A DNA stretch of 64,000 nt from NCBI GenBank assembly GCA_958296295.1, contig OY282460.1:2294001-2358000 (forward strand). The letters run 5' to 3'. The position numbers and the translations under genes are program-made. Position 1 is the first letter of the stretch; each line of letters opens with the position of its first letter. The DNA comes from an uncultured Pseudomonadales bacterium (GTDB lineage: Bacteria > Pseudomonadota > Gammaproteobacteria > Pseudomonadales > Azotimanducaceae). The notes under the pieces are model-generated. The model worked only from the letters and a program-made list of their open reading frames with translations. It was not told where the DNA came from and searched no databases. Shown here piece after piece: positions 36,125-45,659 of this stretch.

Positions 36125-38406
36125 GAGTCGCCGGCCCATGCGGCCGCTGGCTCGCGGCTTTGTGGTGCTTGGCCGCCTGCCACGTCGCGTCGGCGGCCTC
36201 CGCCCCGGGGCACCCCCGCCTGCTGTTGGGTGCCGGCGAAGCGCCGGCGCTGCGGGAGGAATCGCGGAAGTCGCCGCTGTTCGCCGCCGCGGTCTCCCGC
36301 ACCGCGGCGCGCCTCGAACCGCATCTCGCCCAACTGCCGGCGGTGCCGGCGCCGCGGGACGCCGGCGGCGGCTACACCCACGAACGGCACAAGGCGAACG
36401 GCATCCTGCTGGCCGAGGCCGGGGCTTTGTTCCAGTGGACCGGCGAGACCCGTTACGCCGAATTCGCGCGCCAACTGCTGCTGGGCTACGCCGAACTCTA
36501 TCCGCAACTCGGCCCGCACCCGGTGCGCAAGTCGCGCACGCCGGGCCGGTTGTTTTGGCAGAGTCTGAACGAGTCGGTGTGGCTGGTCCACGCCGCGATG
36601 GGCTACGACAGCGTCTACGAAGCGCTTGCCGCGCAAGACCGCCGGCGCATCGAGCACAATCTATTGCGGCCGGTGGCGCGGTTTCTTTCCACCGAGTCGC
36701 CGCGCATGTTCAACCGGATTCACAACCACGGTACTTGGGCGACCGCCGCTGTTGGAATGACCGGATATGTGCTGGACGACGAACAGTTTGTTCGCATGGC
36801 CTTGCTGGGCACGCTGGAAGACGGCAAAGGCGGATTCCTGGCCCAATTGCGGCACTTGTTCTCGCCCGATGGCTACTACCTGGAAGGGCCCTACTATCAG
36901 CGCTACGCCATGATGCCGTTCGTGCTGTTCGCCAGAGCCATCGAGCGCAACGAACCGCAACGCGCGATCTTCGAGTACCGGAACGGCGTTTTGGGCAAGG
37001 CGATCCGCACGACGATTCAGCTCACCTACGGCGGGCGCTTCTTCCCCGTCAACGACGCCCTGCCCGAGAAAGGGCTGGACACGATGGAGCTGGATCACGC
37101 CATCGCCATCGCTTACGGCCAAACCGCGGATCCGGCGCTGCTTTCGCTGGTGGACGACCGCTCCCATCTGGTGCTGACAGCTGACGCGCTGCGTCTCGCG
37201 TTGGCGAAGGAGGCCGGCGAAGAGCAGCCGTTTCCTTTCGCGTCACGCCACTTCCGGGACGGGGCGGACGGCCAGCGCGGCGCATTGACGGTTCTCCGTG
37301 GCGGCACCGGCGCTTCCACGCCCGAGGGTCTTCCGCGAACGACACGTTGCCCACGGGCGCCGGAAGGGTACGCGCTCGTGTTCAAGGCCACTTCCCACGG
37401 CTTGGGGCATGGCCACTTCGACCGGTTGCATTGGATGTTCTACGACAACGGCGTCGATGTCGTGGCGGATTACGGCGCGGCGCGTTTCCTGAACGTGGTG
37501 CAGAAGGCCGGCGGCCGGTATCTGCCGGAAAACACGTCTTGGGCGAAGCAGACGGTTGCCCACAACACTTTGGTTGTGGACGAGGCGAGTCAGTTCCAAG
37601 GCGACGTGAAACAAGCGGATGCGTCTTGGCCCGCGGATCACTTCTTTCACGCGGGCGGCAACGCGCAGATCGTCTCAGCGGTGGAAAAACTCGCCTATCC
37701 GGGCATCGCGTTGCGCCGAACGATGTTGCTCATCGACTGGCCGGCGCTCGACTGTCCATTCGTGCTGGACGTTTGGCGGGCGCTTGGAACGCAGCCTCGG
37801 CGCTTCGACCTGCCGCTTTATTTCAAGGGCCACATGATCGAGACCGTGCCGCGGTTGGAGGCCGCCTCCTCATTGCTCCCGTTAGGCGAACACAACGGCT
37901 ATCAGCATCTTTGGCTGCTTGGCGAGGCCGCCGTGCCGGCCGGCGAGAGATTGGCATTCACTTGGCTGCGCGCCGGCCGCTTCTACACCTACGCGGTTCA
38001 GGCGAACGCGAGTTTGCGAGCGATGATGACCCGCGTCGGCGCCGGGGATCCGGACTTCAGCCTGCGCCCCGAGCCGGGCCTGATGCTGCGGGCGGACCAA
38101 GTCGACAACTTTGCGCTGGTCGCGTTGCTCGAGCCGCACGGCGAATACAGCAGCTCGAGGGAGTTCACCCGACACAGCAAGCCACAGGTCGCCGACATGC
38201 GCTGGTTCGACGCCGACGGCAAGGATGTCGTGACCATACGGGCCGGCTCGGGCGAGCATCTCTCGGTGGCGTTGTCCTACGACCGCGACGCCGACGCCGC
38301 TCATGTGGTCGAAACGGCCACCGGGCGGCACGAATGGCGCGGCTACTATCGGGTATCGATGGCTGACGCGGCAATGCCAAACCAAGGGGATCGGGAGGGA
38401 TTGTGA
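36121..38406 (+). CDS. Polysaccharide lyase family 17 (exo)oligoalginate lyase
   Basis: 761 aa. The N-terminal (alpha/alpha) toroid has H201-N202-H203 (RIHNHGTWATAA) and Y258/Y259 (YLEGPYYQRYAMM), equivalent within a residue to catalytic Asn/His/Tyr of Alg17C as I remember them. The C-terminal heparinase II/III-like beta-sheet domain begins near GLGHGHFDRLHWMFYDNGVD. It releases unsaturated monomer (DEH) from oligo-alginate. Its signal ends CLAAC, so it may be a lipoprotein. The start is GTG 36121, overlapping the PL6 TGA; GTG 36112 is an alternative. Confidence 0.9.
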   Translation: MRVAGPCGRWLAALWCLAACHVASAASAPGHPRLLLGAGEAPALREESRKSPLFAAAVSRTAARLEPHLAQLPAVPAPRDAGGGYTHERHKANGILLAEAGALFQWTGETRYAEFARQLLLGYAELYPQLGPHPVRKSRTPGRLFWQSLNESVWLVHAAMGYDSVYEALAAQDRRRIEHNLLRPVARFLSTESPRMFNRIHNHGTWATAAVGMTGYVLDDEQFVRMALLGTLEDGKGGFLAQLRHLFSPDGYYLEGPYYQRYAMMPFVLFARAIERNEPQRAIFEYRNGVLGKAIRTTIQLTYGGRFFPVNDALPEKGLDTMELDHAIAIAYGQTADPALLSLVDDRSHLVLTADALRLALAKEAGEEQPFPFASRHFRDGADGQRGALTVLRGGTGASTPEGLPRTTRCPRAPEGYALVFKATSHGLGHGHFDRLHWMFYDNGVDVVADYGAARFLNVVQKAGGRYLPENTSWAKQTVAHNTLVVDEASQFQGDVKQADASWPADHFFHAGGNAQIVSAVEKLAYPGIALRRTMLLIDWPALDCPFVLDVWRALGTQPRRFDLPLYFKGHMIETVPRLEAASSLLPLGEHNGYQHLWLLGEAAVPAGERLAFTWLRAGRFYTYAVQANASLRAMMTRVGAGDPDFSLRPEPGLMLRADQVDNFALVALLEPHGEYSSSREFTRHSKPQVADMRWFDADGKDVVTIRAGSGEHLSVALSYDRDADAAHVVETATGRHEWRGYYRVSMADAAMPNQGDREGL

Positions 38407-39713
38407 ACCCAGCGACCAGGCCAACATCGGCCACCGAGAAAGTACCGGGATTGCGTTGGCTCATCTTGAGTTTGGTGGCGCTGGCCACCGTCATCAACTA
38501 CATCGACCGGAATGCGCTCGGCGTGATGTGGCCGGAAATGTCCGGCGAGCTGGGTCTCGACAAGAACGATTACGCCAACATCGTGATTTTCTTCATGATC
38601 GGCTACGCCATCGGGCAGTCCTTGTTCGGCAAGATAATGGACGCCATCGGCACGCGCATCGGCTTTACGCTCGCCATCGTCGTGTGGTCTGTGTCCGTGG
38701 CCTTGCACGCGGTCGTCCGCAGCGTCTACGCGTTCGGTGCCGTGCGGCTTGTCATGGGCATTGGCGAAGCCGGCAACTGGCCGGGCGCCACGAAGAGCAA
38801 CGCGGAATGGTTTCCCATCAAAGAGCGGGCGCTGGCGCAGGGCATCTTCAACGCCGGCGCTTCCGTCGGCGCCTTGGTGTCGGCGCCCATCGTCGCATGG
38901 CTTTTCTACCTCGTCGGTTGGAAGGCGACGTTTGTCGTCCTTGGCGGCCTGGGGTTTGTCTGGCTGGTGCCGTGGTTGATCGTCTATAAATCCGGGCCGG
39001 ACAGCCATCCTTGGCTCGACGCCGAAGAACGCGATTACATCTTGAGCGGTCAACGCGTGGCTTCCGGGGAAGGCGCCCTCGCATCGGCCAACACTTTCGC
39101 GCCGGGCTGGCGGGAAATGCTGCGCTACCGCGAAAGCTGGTCTGTCATCGGGTCGCGGTTCTTTTTGGATCCCATCTGGTGGCTGTTTGTCACTTGGCTG
39201 CCGATCTACCTGCACGAGCAGTTCGGCTTCGATGTGAAACAAATCGGCTTGTTCGGGTGGGTGCCCTATGTTGGCGCGGCGCTCGGCTGCGTGTTCGGCG
39301 GTTGGCTGGCCAAGCGGTTGCTTGCCCGCGGCTGGCCGGTGGATCGCGTTCGGAAATGCGCGATCGCCGTAGGTGGCGCGTTGATGTTTCCGGCGCTCCT
39401 TGGCACGGCCTTCGCGTACACGCCGCTCTTGGCGGTGTTGCTGATCGCGGTGATCCTGTTCGCCTTCCAAATGGCGATGGCAAACATTCAAACGCTGCCG
39501 AGCGACTTCTACTCGGGCGAATCGGTGGGTTCTCTGGCCGGCGCGGGAGGCACCGCGGCGGTGGTCGGCGTGCTCATCACGACATGGATCGTGCCCAAGA
39601 TCACGGAAACCTCCTATGTGCCGTTCTTCGTGCTCGGCGCGTCCTTGGTGCCTGTCGCCATGATCTGCGTGTGGGCGTTCGCGCGCCGCATCGAACCCGT
39701 CACACCCAAATAG
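38403..39713 (+). CDS. MFS transporter, hexuronate/DEH uptake
   Basis: 436 aa, twelve transmembrane helices, ACS/ExuT-like: LATVINYIDRNALGVMWPEM, GKIMDAIGTRIGFTLAIVVW and VMGIGEAGNWPGATKSNAEW are hallmark segments. ExuT relatives carry hexuronates by proton symport. The position directly after PL17, with a GTGA overlap, indicates that it brings DEH or a uronate across the inner membrane. Confidence 0.9.
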   Translation: MNPATRPTSATEKVPGLRWLILSLVALATVINYIDRNALGVMWPEMSGELGLDKNDYANIVIFFMIGYAIGQSLFGKIMDAIGTRIGFTLAIVVWSVSVALHAVVRSVYAFGAVRLVMGIGEAGNWPGATKSNAEWFPIKERALAQGIFNAGASVGALVSAPIVAWLFYLVGWKATFVVLGGLGFVWLVPWLIVYKSGPDSHPWLDAEERDYILSGQRVASGEGALASANTFAPGWREMLRYRESWSVIGSRFFLDPIWWLFVTWLPIYLHEQFGFDVKQIGLFGWVPYVGAALGCVFGGWLAKRLLARGWPVDRVRKCAIAVGGALMFPALLGTAFAYTPLLAVLLIAVILFAFQMAMANIQTLPSDFYSGESVGSLAGAGGTAAVVGVLITTWIVPKITETSYVPFFVLGASLVPVAMICVWAFARRIEPVTPK

Positions 39714-39752
39714 CCGGATGGCCTTGCCAACCGCATCAAACGGAGAACTGAA

Positions 39753-40511
39753 ATGACCGGGAAGTTGACAGACAAGGTGGCGATCGTGACCGGCGGCGCC
39801 CGCGACATCGGCCGGGCGGTATCGCTGGAGTTGGCGGCGGCCGGCGCGCATGTGGCCGTGAACACGTGCCACAGTCCGGCGCTCGGCGAAAAAACCGTGG
39901 CGGACATCCGCGCCGCCGGCGGCGCGGCGATCCTCGTGCCGGGAGACATGACAGCGCAAGCCGATGTGGAGCGGCTCGTCAGCGAGGCGCGCCAAGCGTT
40001 CGGCGATGCGGTGCATGTGCTGGTGAACGTGACCGGCGGCCTGGTCGCCCGTCGCGGCCTCGCGGACATGGACGAGGCGTTCTTGAACGAAGTGATGCGG
40101 TTGAACTTCAACAGCACGTTCCTCGCCACGAAACTCGTCGCCGCCCACATGCCGGCCGGCGGCGCCATCGTCAACTGCGCATCGCAAGCGGCGCGGGATG
40201 GCGGCGGGCCGGGGGCGGCGGCCTACGCCAGCGCCAAAGGCGCGGTGATGACGTTCACCCGCGCCATGGCCAAGGAGCTCGGCGCGCGCGGGATTCGCGT
40301 CAACGCGGTTTGTCCGGGGATGATCGACACCACGTTCCACGACACGTTCACCAAGGACGCGGTGCGCGCCAAAGTGGCCTCGGAGACCGCTCTTGGCCGC
40401 GAAGGCCAAGCCGCGGAAGTGGGCCGGTTCGTGGCTTGGCTGGCGTCGGAAGACGCGAGCTACGTCACGGGCGCGAATTTCGACGTGAACGGCGGCGCCT
40501 ACTTCGTTTGA
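39753..40511 (+). CDS. SDR oxidoreductase, probable DEH reductase
   Basis: 252 aa classical short-chain dehydrogenase. The cofactor motif is VTGGARDIGRAV, with NVTGG for the NNAG position and catalytic Ser in NCASQAARDG plus AAYASAKGAVMTF (YxxxK). The PGMIDTTFHDTFTKD loop and end YVTGANFDVNGGAYFV also fit. In alginate clusters this family reduces 4-deoxy-L-erythro-5-hexoseulose uronate (DEH) to 2-keto-3-deoxygluconate. GGAGAA precedes the ATG. This is the last gene of the locus; KDG kinase and aldolase must be elsewhere. Confidence 0.85.
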   Translation: MTGKLTDKVAIVTGGARDIGRAVSLELAAAGAHVAVNTCHSPALGEKTVADIRAAGGAAILVPGDMTAQADVERLVSEARQAFGDAVHVLVNVTGGLVARRGLADMDEAFLNEVMRLNFNSTFLATKLVAAHMPAGGAIVNCASQAARDGGGPGAAAYASAKGAVMTFTRAMAKELGARGIRVNAVCPGMIDTTFHDTFTKDAVRAKVASETALGREGQAAEVGRFVAWLASEDASYVTGANFDVNGGAYFV

Positions 40512-40598
40512 TCGCGGCTTGATCGCGCTATCGCGTTCATCGAGTCGCCGGCGCGGGGATGTCGGCGGCGATGCCGCTCGACCCGCCGGCGCCGGTGC

Positions 40599-40604
40599 TA
40601 TATT
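40599..40604 (+). promoter_or_regulatory. -10 element TATATT directly before a start codon
   Basis: TATATT then six bases then ATG 40611, predicting a leaderless transcript. No Shine-Dalgarno is present. Confidence 0.45.
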
Positions 40605-40610
40605 CGTTCC

Positions 40611-42218
40611 ATGCGCTTCTTCAACACCGAGGGGCCGGTAAACCGAGACGACCACTACGCGATCCCGCCGCTGGCGCGCTTGGACGTCGACGGTCTGCTC
40701 GGCTTGATTCGAACCAAGCGCTATTTCGTCCTGCACGCGCCGCGGCAAACCGGCAAGACCTCGGCGCTCATCGCGCTGCGCGACCTGTTGAACGGCGGCA
40801 AGGCGGGGAACTTCCGATGCGTGAACGTGAACGTCGAGGTCGGCCAGGCGGCGGGCGACGACACCGACCGCGCCATGCCCGCCATTCTCGGCAACTTGGC
40901 CGATTGCGCGAGGCTCTTGGGCGACGACTTCCCCGACAGCGCGTGGCGTACGCAATTGGCCACGCTCGGCCCCGACGGCGCGCTGAAAGGTCTGCTCGGG
41001 CGCTGGTGCGAGGCGAACCCGACGCCGCTGGTGCTGCTGATCGACGAGATCGACTCGCTGGTGGGGGCCACGCTGCTGTCCGTTCTGCGCCAGCTGCGCT
41101 CCGGCTACGAATTGCGTCCCCGCGGTTTCCCGCAGAGCGTCGTGCTGTGTGGCGTGCGGGACATCCGCGACTATCGCATCAGGTCCACGGCCGGCGAGGT
41201 GATCGCCGGTGGCAGTCCGTTCAACGTGGCCGCGAAGTCCCTGCGCTTGGGAGATTTCACCGAGGCGCAGACGCGGGACTTGATCGCGCAGCACACGGCG
41301 GAAACCGGGCAGCGCTTTACGACCGCGGCGCGGGACGCGGTGTGGGAGCAGACCCAAGGCCAACCGTGGCTCGTGAACGCGCTGTGCGCCGAGGTGTGCT
41401 TTGACAGCAAGGGCCCGCGCGATGCCACCAGGGTCATCGGCAAGGACGACATCTTCGCCGCGCGGGAAGAGCTGATTCTCTCCCGCCGCACGCATTTGGA
41501 TCAGTTGGCGCACAAGTTGACGGAGAAGCGCGTGCGCCGGATCGTCGAGCCCCTCTTGGGCGGCGCGCCTGCTCGCCACGAGGTTCGAGACCTCGAGTAC
41601 GTTCGCGACCTGGGACTGGTGGACGCCAGCGAACCACCGCGCATTGCGAACCCGATCTACGCGGAAGTGGTGCCCCGGGAACTCGCCTACATCCTGCAAA
41701 GCAGCCTAGACCAGGACGCGACGTGGTATGTGGACGACGCTGGCCGGCTGGACATGCGAAAGCTGTTGACGGCGTTTCACACCTTCTACGGCGAGCACGC
41801 GGAGCATTGGCTGGGGCGCCTCAAGGATTACAGCGAGGCCGGCCCCCAGCTCATCCTGCAAGGCTATCTTCAACGCATCGTGAACGGCGGCGGACGCATC
41901 GAGCGCGAATACGGATTGGGCCGAGGGGCGACGGATCTTCTTGTGTTGTGGCCGCGGGAACCGGGGCAGCCTTCGGACTTGTGGGAACGCTTCGTGATCG
42001 AGTGCAAGGCGTTGCGCGACACGGACAAGCGAAGCCTGGAAGGCACGATAGAGCGTGGCGTGGAGCAGACCTTGCGGTACATGGCGAAGTCTGGCGCGAA
42101 CGAAGGCCATCTGGTGGTGTTCGACCGACGCGGCAAAGCGCGCGGGCCGGTTGCCGGCTTGGCCGGCCGCATGGAACGCGACGGAGGCGGACGCGCGGTG
42201 GCGGTGTGGACGCTATGA
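40611..42218 (+). CDS. AAA-type ATPase with C-terminal PD-(D/E)XK-like domain
   Basis: 535 aa. The N-terminus GPVNRDDHYAIPPLARLD is followed by a Walker A HAPRQTGKTSALIAL (near residue 45), Walker B LVLLIDEIDSLVG and an arginine-containing sensor region. The C-terminal about 130 residues carry IEREYGLGRGATDLLVLWPR and FVIECKALRD, which resemble the E...GxD...ExK core of restriction-like nucleases. AAA plus PD-(D/E)XK proteins of this layout are widespread orphan genes without a proven role, possibly in genome defence or mobile-element biology. No partner gene is adjacent. Confidence 0.8.
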   Translation: MRFFNTEGPVNRDDHYAIPPLARLDVDGLLGLIRTKRYFVLHAPRQTGKTSALIALRDLLNGGKAGNFRCVNVNVEVGQAAGDDTDRAMPAILGNLADCARLLGDDFPDSAWRTQLATLGPDGALKGLLGRWCEANPTPLVLLIDEIDSLVGATLLSVLRQLRSGYELRPRGFPQSVVLCGVRDIRDYRIRSTAGEVIAGGSPFNVAAKSLRLGDFTEAQTRDLIAQHTAETGQRFTTAARDAVWEQTQGQPWLVNALCAEVCFDSKGPRDATRVIGKDDIFAAREELILSRRTHLDQLAHKLTEKRVRRIVEPLLGGAPARHEVRDLEYVRDLGLVDASEPPRIANPIYAEVVPRELAYILQSSLDQDATWYVDDAGRLDMRKLLTAFHTFYGEHAEHWLGRLKDYSEAGPQLILQGYLQRIVNGGGRIEREYGLGRGATDLLVLWPREPGQPSDLWERFVIECKALRDTDKRSLEGTIERGVEQTLRYMAKSGANEGHLVVFDRRGKARGPVAGLAGRMERDGGGRAVAVWTL

Positions 42219-42231
42219 GGACGCCGCCCGT

Positions 42232-45200
42232 TTAGTGGAAGTTCCGCGATCGGAAGGCGCGCGCGGTGGCGCTCGAGCCGTTGGCCGCATCCGCCGGGCC
42301 GGAGTGCCCGGCAACCAAGCCCGCGAGTTTGTGGCTTAGGTCGCGCAATTCGCCGGCCACCACGTGAATCACCAGGCCTTCGCGCTGCACCAGGCCCTTC
42401 ACGGCCAGCAGGCGGCTTTGCAAGAGCGCGGCGCGAAAGCGCGCCAGCACGCTGCTCCACACCACGATGTTGCTGTTGCCGGTCTCGTCCTCCAAGGTGA
42501 TGAACACCACGCCGGTGGTGGTGCCCGGCCGCTGCCGGCAGGTGACGATGCCGGCCACTTGCACGAACTGCTCGTGGCGGCAGCTTTGCAGTTCCTTGGC
42601 GGTGCGGCAGCGCTGGAGTTCCCGCTCGCCGCGCAGCAGCGTCATGGGATGGGGGCCGAGGGTGAGGCCGAGGTAGTTGTAGTCCGCCAGCATGTTTTCG
42701 CCGGGGTTCGGGGCGGGTAGGGCGACCTCGGTGCGGTATTCGACGCGCGCCGCGGCGGCTTTCCAGATGGCCGCTGGACGACGAACCCCGGCGGCGTCCC
42801 AATGCGCTTGATGGCGGTGTCCCGACAGGCCGGCCAGCGCTCCGGCGCGGGCGAGGAACGTGATCTCGCGGTCGTCCAAGGCGGCGCGGGCGGCGAGGTC
42901 GTTCATGTCGCGGAAGGGCTGGGCGCTTTCGACGCGGCGCGCGGCGTCCTCGCCAAGGCCCTTCACCTGCCGCAGCCCCAAACGCACAGCGACCGCCGCG
43001 TCGCCGTTCCTCATAGCCGTTTCGCTTTGCGCGGCCGGGCGCGCACCCTCGCGGTCGCATTCCAGCCGGTAGTCCCAGCCGCTCGCCTGCACGTCCGCCG
43101 GGCGGCATTCCACGCCGTGGGCGATGGCGTCGCGCAGTAGCTGCGACGGGCTGTAAAAGCCCATCGGCTGGCTGTTCAGAAGGCCGCAAACGAACGCTGC
43201 CGGGTGGTGGCGCTTGAGCCAAGCGGAGACGTACACCAGCAGGGCGAAACTGGCGGCGTGGGACTCCGGAAAGCCGTATTCGCCAAAACCCTTGATCTGG
43301 GCGAACACGCGCTCGGCGAACTCGCGGTCGTGGCCGCGCGCCAGCATACCGTCCACCAGTTTGCGCTCGAAGGGCTCCAGGCCGCCGCGCTTCTTCCACG
43401 CCGCCATGGCGCGGCGCAGAGCGTCCGCCTCGCCGGCCGAAAAGCCCGCCGCGGCCATGGCGAGTTCGATCACCTGTTCTTGGAAGATGGGGATGCCGAG
43501 GGTGCGTTCGAGCACCCGCCGCACCGCTTCGCTGCCGTAGACGACGGCTTCCTTGCCTTGGCGGCGGCGCAGATAGGGATGCACCATGTTGCCTTGGATC
43601 GGCCCCGGCCGCACGATGGCGACTTCGATGACCAGATCGTAGAAGCAGGCCGGTTTGAGGCGCGGCAGCATGGACATCTGCGCCCGCGACTCCACTTGGA
43701 AGACGCCCACGCTGTCCGCCCGTTGCAGCATGGCGTAAGTGTCCGCGTCTTCGGGCGGTATGTCCGCCATCGCCGCCGCGCGATGGTGCGTGGCGGTGGC
43801 CTCCACCAAGGCGAGCGCCTTGCGGATGGCCGTCAACATGCCGAGGCCGAGCACGTCCACCTTGAGCAGGCCAAGGGCTTCGAGGTCGTCCTTGTCCCAT
43901 TGAATGACGGTGCGCTCGGCCATGGCGGCGTTCTCCACCGGCACGAGTTCCGCGAGCGGCCCGGCGGAGATGACGAAACCGCCGACATGCTGGGAGAGAT
44001 GCCGCGGAAAACCGAGAATCTCTTTCACCAAATGCAAAAACTGCTTGGCGACCCGGCTGTCTGGATTCAGGCCGGCGGCACTGAAGCGCTCGATCATCTC
44101 GGCGCGGTTGTCCCACCAGGAAACGGATTTCGCCAACAGGTCCACGAAATCCTGCGCCAGCCCGAGCGCCTTGCCGACATCGCGGATGGCGCTGCGGGGA
44201 CGGTAGGTGACGAGGGTGGCGGCGAGGGCGGCGCGGTGGCGGCCGTAGCGGGCGTAGATGTACTGGATGATCTCCTCGCGCCGTTCGTGCTCGAAATCCA
44301 CATCGATGTCCGGCGGCTCGTTCCGCTCCTTGGAGACGAAGCGCTCGAACAGCACATGCTGGCGCGCCGGATCCACTTCGGTGACGCCAAGACAGTAGCA
44401 AACCGCGGAATTGGCAGCCGAACCGCGCCCTTGGCAAAGGATGCCGCGCTTGCGGGCGAACCGCACGATGTCGTGGACGGTGAGAAAGAAGTGCTCGTAG
44501 CCGAGTTCGGCGACAAGAGCGAGCTCTTTGTCGATGAGCGTCGCCACCGCCGATGGTGTTCCCTCCGGCCAGCGCTCGCGCGCGCCGGCCTCGGTGAGCT
44601 GGCGCAGGTGCGCGGCCGGCGTGGTGCGCAGGGGCACCAGCTCGCGGGGATATTCGTAGCGCAGCTCGTCCAAGGAGAAAGTGCAGCGTTTGGCCACGCG
44701 CAGCGTTTCGTCCAGCATTTCGCGGGGATAGCGCGCCAGCAGCTTCGACACCGGCTGCAAGCAGCGTTCGCGGTTCTGCTCGATGCGCCCGCCGAGATCC
44801 CGCACCGGCGTTTTGAGGCGGATGGCGGCGAGCACATCGCGCAGCGGCTTGCGTTCCGGCGCGTGCATGGCGGCGGCGCCAGAGGCGACGATGGCGATGT
44901 CCAGGCGCGAGGAGAGGGTGAGCGCATGGGCGGTCTTGTCCAGATCGTCGCTTTCGAGAAACAGCTCGAGGGCGATCCAAAGGTTCGGCAGCAGGCGCTT
45001 GAGCTCGCTTCCCAAGGTGATTTTGGCGCCGATGGCCGTGTTCGCGTCCGGGATCCACAGCGCAAGGCAGTCCGGCACGCTGCCGCGCAGATCGCGCAAC
45101 GTAAGCGCGTATTCGCCCTTGGGCGCGCGCCGCCGTCCGCGGGTGATGAGCGCGGACAGTTGCCCGTAGGCGCGGCGGGTTGGGGCGAGCAACACGAGGT

Positions 45201-45495
45201 GAACCTGCGCGCCGTCGCTTGGCCGGTGGTTCGCGTCCGCCGCGGCGCCGGATGCCCCGGCGAGCCGGAACTCGGCACCGACGATGAGGTGGATGCGGCG
45301 TTCGCGCGCCTCGAGGTGCGCCCGCACCACGCCGGCCAGCGAGCACTCGTCCGTTATGGCGATGGCGTGGTAGCCGAACGCGGCGGCCGTGCGCACCAGC
45401 TCCTCGGGATGCGACGCGCCGCGCAGAAAGGAGAAGTTGGAGATGGCGCGCAGCTCGGCGTAACGCGTGCGGACTGGATGGTCGGAGTGAACCAT
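42232..45495 (-). CDS. imuC: Error-prone DNA polymerase ImuC/DnaE2
   Basis: 1087 aa C-family polymerase for damage-induced mutagenesis. The PHP domain is AISNFSFLRGASHPEELVRT and FGYHAIAITDECSLAGVV. The catalytic palm is PPDIDVDFEHERREEIIQYI. The finger region includes PGPIQGNMVHPYLRRRQGKE, and a C-terminal OB-fold is visible (VAGIVTCRQRPGTTTGVVFI). The length suits DnaE2, and it works with ImuA and ImuB. It has its own promoter (45528-45556) with a LexA-type box in the spacer, although it follows imuAB by only 164 bp. Confidence 0.95.
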   Translation of the reverse strand: MVHSDHPVRTRYAELRAISNFSFLRGASHPEELVRTAAAFGYHAIAITDECSLAGVVRAHLEARERRIHLIVGAEFRLAGASGAAADANHRPSDGAQVHLVLLAPTRRAYGQLSALITRGRRRAPKGEYALTLRDLRGSVPDCLALWIPDANTAIGAKITLGSELKRLLPNLWIALELFLESDDLDKTAHALTLSSRLDIAIVASGAAAMHAPERKPLRDVLAAIRLKTPVRDLGGRIEQNRERCLQPVSKLLARYPREMLDETLRVAKRCTFSLDELRYEYPRELVPLRTTPAAHLRQLTEAGARERWPEGTPSAVATLIDKELALVAELGYEHFFLTVHDIVRFARKRGILCQGRGSAANSAVCYCLGVTEVDPARQHVLFERFVSKERNEPPDIDVDFEHERREEIIQYIYARYGRHRAALAATLVTYRPRSAIRDVGKALGLAQDFVDLLAKSVSWWDNRAEMIERFSAAGLNPDSRVAKQFLHLVKEILGFPRHLSQHVGGFVISAGPLAELVPVENAAMAERTVIQWDKDDLEALGLLKVDVLGLGMLTAIRKALALVEATATHHRAAAMADIPPEDADTYAMLQRADSVGVFQVESRAQMSMLPRLKPACFYDLVIEVAIVRPGPIQGNMVHPYLRRRQGKEAVVYGSEAVRRVLERTLGIPIFQEQVIELAMAAAGFSAGEADALRRAMAAWKKRGGLEPFERKLVDGMLARGHDREFAERVFAQIKGFGEYGFPESHAASFALLVYVSAWLKRHHPAAFVCGLLNSQPMGFYSPSQLLRDAIAHGVECRPADVQASGWDYRLECDREGARPAAQSETAMRNGDAAVAVRLGLRQVKGLGEDAARRVESAQPFRDMNDLAARAALDDREITFLARAGALAGLSGHRHQAHWDAAGVRRPAAIWKAAAARVEYRTEVALPAPNPGENMLADYNYLGLTLGPHPMTLLRGERELQRCRTAKELQSCRHEQFVQVAGIVTCRQRPGTTTGVVFITLEDETGNSNIVVWSSVLARFRAALLQSRLLAVKGLVQREGLVIHVVAGELRDLSHKLAGLVAGHSGPADAANGSSATARAFRSRNFH

Positions 45496-45527
45496 TGCAG
45501 AGACGTGTTTTCGTACAAGATAGAGCG

Positions 45528-45556
45528 ACTATAAGTGGTTATGCATACAGTATCAA
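45528..45556 (-). promoter_or_regulatory. imuC promoter with LexA-type box in the spacer
   Basis: Minus strand: -35 TTGATA (45556-45551), 17-bp spacer, -10 TATAGT (45533-45528). The spacer contains the half-site ACTGTATGCATAACCAC; in plus orientation this is GTGG-TTATGCAT-ACAG at 45535-45550. The right half ATACAGTAT is perfect and the left half is degenerate. Start site is about 45521, giving a 25-nt leader. Confidence 0.7.
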
Positions 45557-45659
45557 GAAAGCGGTTTCGCGAGGACGCCACGAGCCTGCTGCCGCTCGCT
45601 CAACCCGGTGCGGCGCGAGCCTCCACGCCGACCGAGAACTATCCGCCAGTCGGCGGCAA

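Noticed and set aside
33581..36139. 852-codon minus-strand open frame
   Set aside because: Antisense to GntR and PL6; composition typical of a shadow frame.
38346..41699. 1117-codon minus-strand open frame
   Set aside because: Antisense across the MFS, SDR and AAA genes, all of which have clear motifs; His/Arg-rich shadow.
41870..45346. 1158-codon minus-strand open frame
   Set aside because: Out of phase with imuC over the same bases; Arg/Pro/Ala-rich translation without any motif, a high-GC shadow.
43204..45534. 776-codon plus-strand open frame
   Set aside because: Antisense to imuC, whose polymerase motifs are unambiguous.
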